The position numbers and the translations under genes were made by a program. The notes beneath the pieces were generated by a model, which saw only the letters and a program-made list of their open reading frames with translations, made no database searches and was not told where the DNA came from. DNA of 64,000 nucleotides, taken from Betaproteobacteria bacterium (GTDB lineage: Bacteria; Pseudomonadota; Gammaproteobacteria; Burkholderiales; JAEUOS01). Positions 62,860 to 64,000 of this stretch are shown here, piece by piece; the stretch's first letter is position 1; every line of letters starts with the position of its first letter. The stretch covers positions 1 to 64,000 of the forward strand of contig JAQGMJ010000013.1 in the NCBI GenBank assembly GCA_028292405.1. Direction: 5' to 3'.

Positions 62860-63930
62860 CTACTTGCCCGGCATCTGGCCGTTCACGCCTTCGACCAGCC
62901 AGTTGATGCTGCCCAGTTCGTCGTCGCTCATGTTACGCCCTGCGGGAACTTTGACCGTGCCGTCCTGTGCCTTCACCGGACCGGCAAAGACATTGAAGCT
63001 GCCGGCGGCGAGATCAGCCTTCAGCTTGGCCACCTTTGCGGTGACGGCCGCGGGCACGGCGGAATTGATGCCGACCACGTCGACCATGCCAAGCTCGAAA
63101 CCGCCGAACACCGGCGCCTGCAGGGGCTTGCCGTCGAGGGTGGCCTGGATCACCTTCTCGTAGTAAGGGCCCCACACCGGCACGGTGGAAGCGAGGATCG
63201 CCTTGGGCGCCAGCTTGCTGCGGTCCGAATCGATGCCGAAGGCGTACAGGCCCTTGTCTTCCGCGGCCTTGATCACGGCCGAAGACGAGGTGTTTTGCAT
63301 CAGCACGTCGGCGCCCTGGCCGATCAGCACCTCGGCGGCCTGCTTTTCCTTGCTGACGTCGAACCAGGTGTTGACCCAGATCACCTGGGTGGTGATCTTC
63401 GGGTTGACGCTCCTGGCGCCGGCCTCGAAGGCGTTGATGTTGCGCACGATTTCGGGAATCGGGAACGGCGCGACATAGCCCAGCTTGCCGCTCTTGCTCA
63501 TGTGCCCGGCGATCACGCCGGAGAGGTAGACCGCCTGGTACATGCGCGTGTTGTACACAGAAAGGTTGGGGGCGGTTTTGTAGCCGGAGCAATGGTAGAA
63601 GGTGACCTTGGGCATATTGCCCGCGACTTTCACGGTGCTGTCCATGAAGCCGAAAGAGGTGGTGAAAATCAGCTTGTTGCCGGTGCTGACGAATTCACGC
63701 AGGGCGCGCTCGGCGTCGGCGCCCGCCTCGATATTGTCGACGTTGGTGACCTTGATCTTGTCGCCGAATTTCTTTTCCACGTACTGGCGGCCGAGATCGT
63801 GGGCGTAGGTCCAGCCGCCGCTGGAAATCGCGGTGTTGTGCAGGAAGGCGACTTTCAGCGGCTCTGCCGCGATCGCGCCGGTGCAGCCCAGGGCCGCCAA
63901 TACCGCCGCCAGTTTCTTGAGGATTTGCAT
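62860..63930 (-). CDS. BMP-family ABC transporter substrate-binding protein
   Basis: The 356-residue protein has a signal peptide (LKKLAAVLAALGCTGAIAA) and the BMP/PnrA fold (LKVAFLHNTAISSGGWTYAHDLGRQYVE, FTTSFGFMDS, YQAVYLSGVIAGHMSKSGKLGYVAPFPIPEIVRNINAF, FGIDSDRSKLAPKAILAST). Members bind nucleosides or purines and deliver them to an ABC permease. A Cys occurs in the leader, but no complete lipobox is seen. The transporter genes may lie upstream, beyond 64000. Confidence 0.93.
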   Translation of the reverse strand: MQILKKLAAVLAALGCTGAIAAEPLKVAFLHNTAISSGGWTYAHDLGRQYVEKKFGDKIKVTNVDNIEAGADAERALREFVSTGNKLIFTTSFGFMDSTVKVAGNMPKVTFYHCSGYKTAPNLSVYNTRMYQAVYLSGVIAGHMSKSGKLGYVAPFPIPEIVRNINAFEAGARSVNPKITTQVIWVNTWFDVSKEKQAAEVLIGQGADVLMQNTSSSAVIKAAEDKGLYAFGIDSDRSKLAPKAILASTVPVWGPYYEKVIQATLDGKPLQAPVFGGFELGMVDVVGINSAVPAAVTAKVAKLKADLAAGSFNVFAGPVKAQDGTVKVPAGRNMSDDELGSINWLVEGVNGQMPGK

Positions 63931-64000
63931 GGTCCGCCTTTCGTTAGTCGTGAGCAGGTGCGCGGCGCCGAAGGCTTCTTCAGCCGCCGCGGGATGAGTG

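Overview
This window looks like chromosome from a GC-rich betaproteobacterium of the order Burkholderiales, most likely close to Oxalobacteraceae (Herbaspirillum, Collimonas or Herminiimonas type). The evidence is the housekeeping order gyrA-serC-pheA-hisC-tyrA-aroA-cmk-rpsA-ihfB-lapA-lapB-ugd-hldE1-hldD-cysM, a stand-alone heptose-7-phosphate kinase, a Bug-type receptor, many small stress proteins (DUF1328, DUF883, CsbD-like, BON), and strong G/C at third codon positions, which creates long antisense shadow ORFs. The species assignment is inference. I saw no rRNA, CRISPR array, insertion sequence, integrase or phage gene.

Layout. 1-3883: 3' part of rpoD, an EamA transporter whose stop codon lies inside a CAU-anticodon tRNA, and a Bug-like protein without a signal peptide. 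3930-10862: an envelope/signalling block with a FecR-domain protein, an OmpA-type lipoprotein, a frameshifted VOC gene, two exported CsgG/LpoB-like proteins, a cyclase-FHA protein and a membrane Ser/Thr kinase. 10863-17585: stress and sensing genes, namely a Cys-repeat exported protein, CsbD-like, DUF883 and two DUF1328 proteins, a decayed toxin-antitoxin pair, two response regulators, a CHASE3-type histidine kinase and a BON lipoprotein. 17611-20195: hemW-rdgB-rph. 20258-31927: two paralogous ompA genes with near-identical terminators bracket an accessory stretch. That stretch holds an amidohydrolase and a seven-gene run (MFS, PyrK-like, class 1B dihydroorotate dehydrogenase, M20 carbamoylase, XRE regulator, OPRT, small protein), then an aldo/keto reductase and a 2-hydroxyacid dehydrogenase.

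32267-50195: the conserved aromatic, serine and histidine biosynthesis, translation and LPS superoperon, ending with comEA-like and cysM. 50220-55278: moxR-DUF58-tgpA-mltB, tightly coupled. 55467-61346: a deacetylase-family enzyme, pepA-holC with a coupled Pro-rich protein, and divergent lptF-lptG. 61364-63930: a BMP-type binding protein, a 2-oxoglutarate/Fe(II) oxygenase and a MarR regulator, read leftward.

The two best candidates for undescribed biology are a possible orotate use or degradation operon (22691-29224) and the kinase-cyclase-FHA-CsgG-like locus (5624-10862). In the second, the kinase linker carries repeated Thr motifs that could be ligands for the neighbouring FHA domain.
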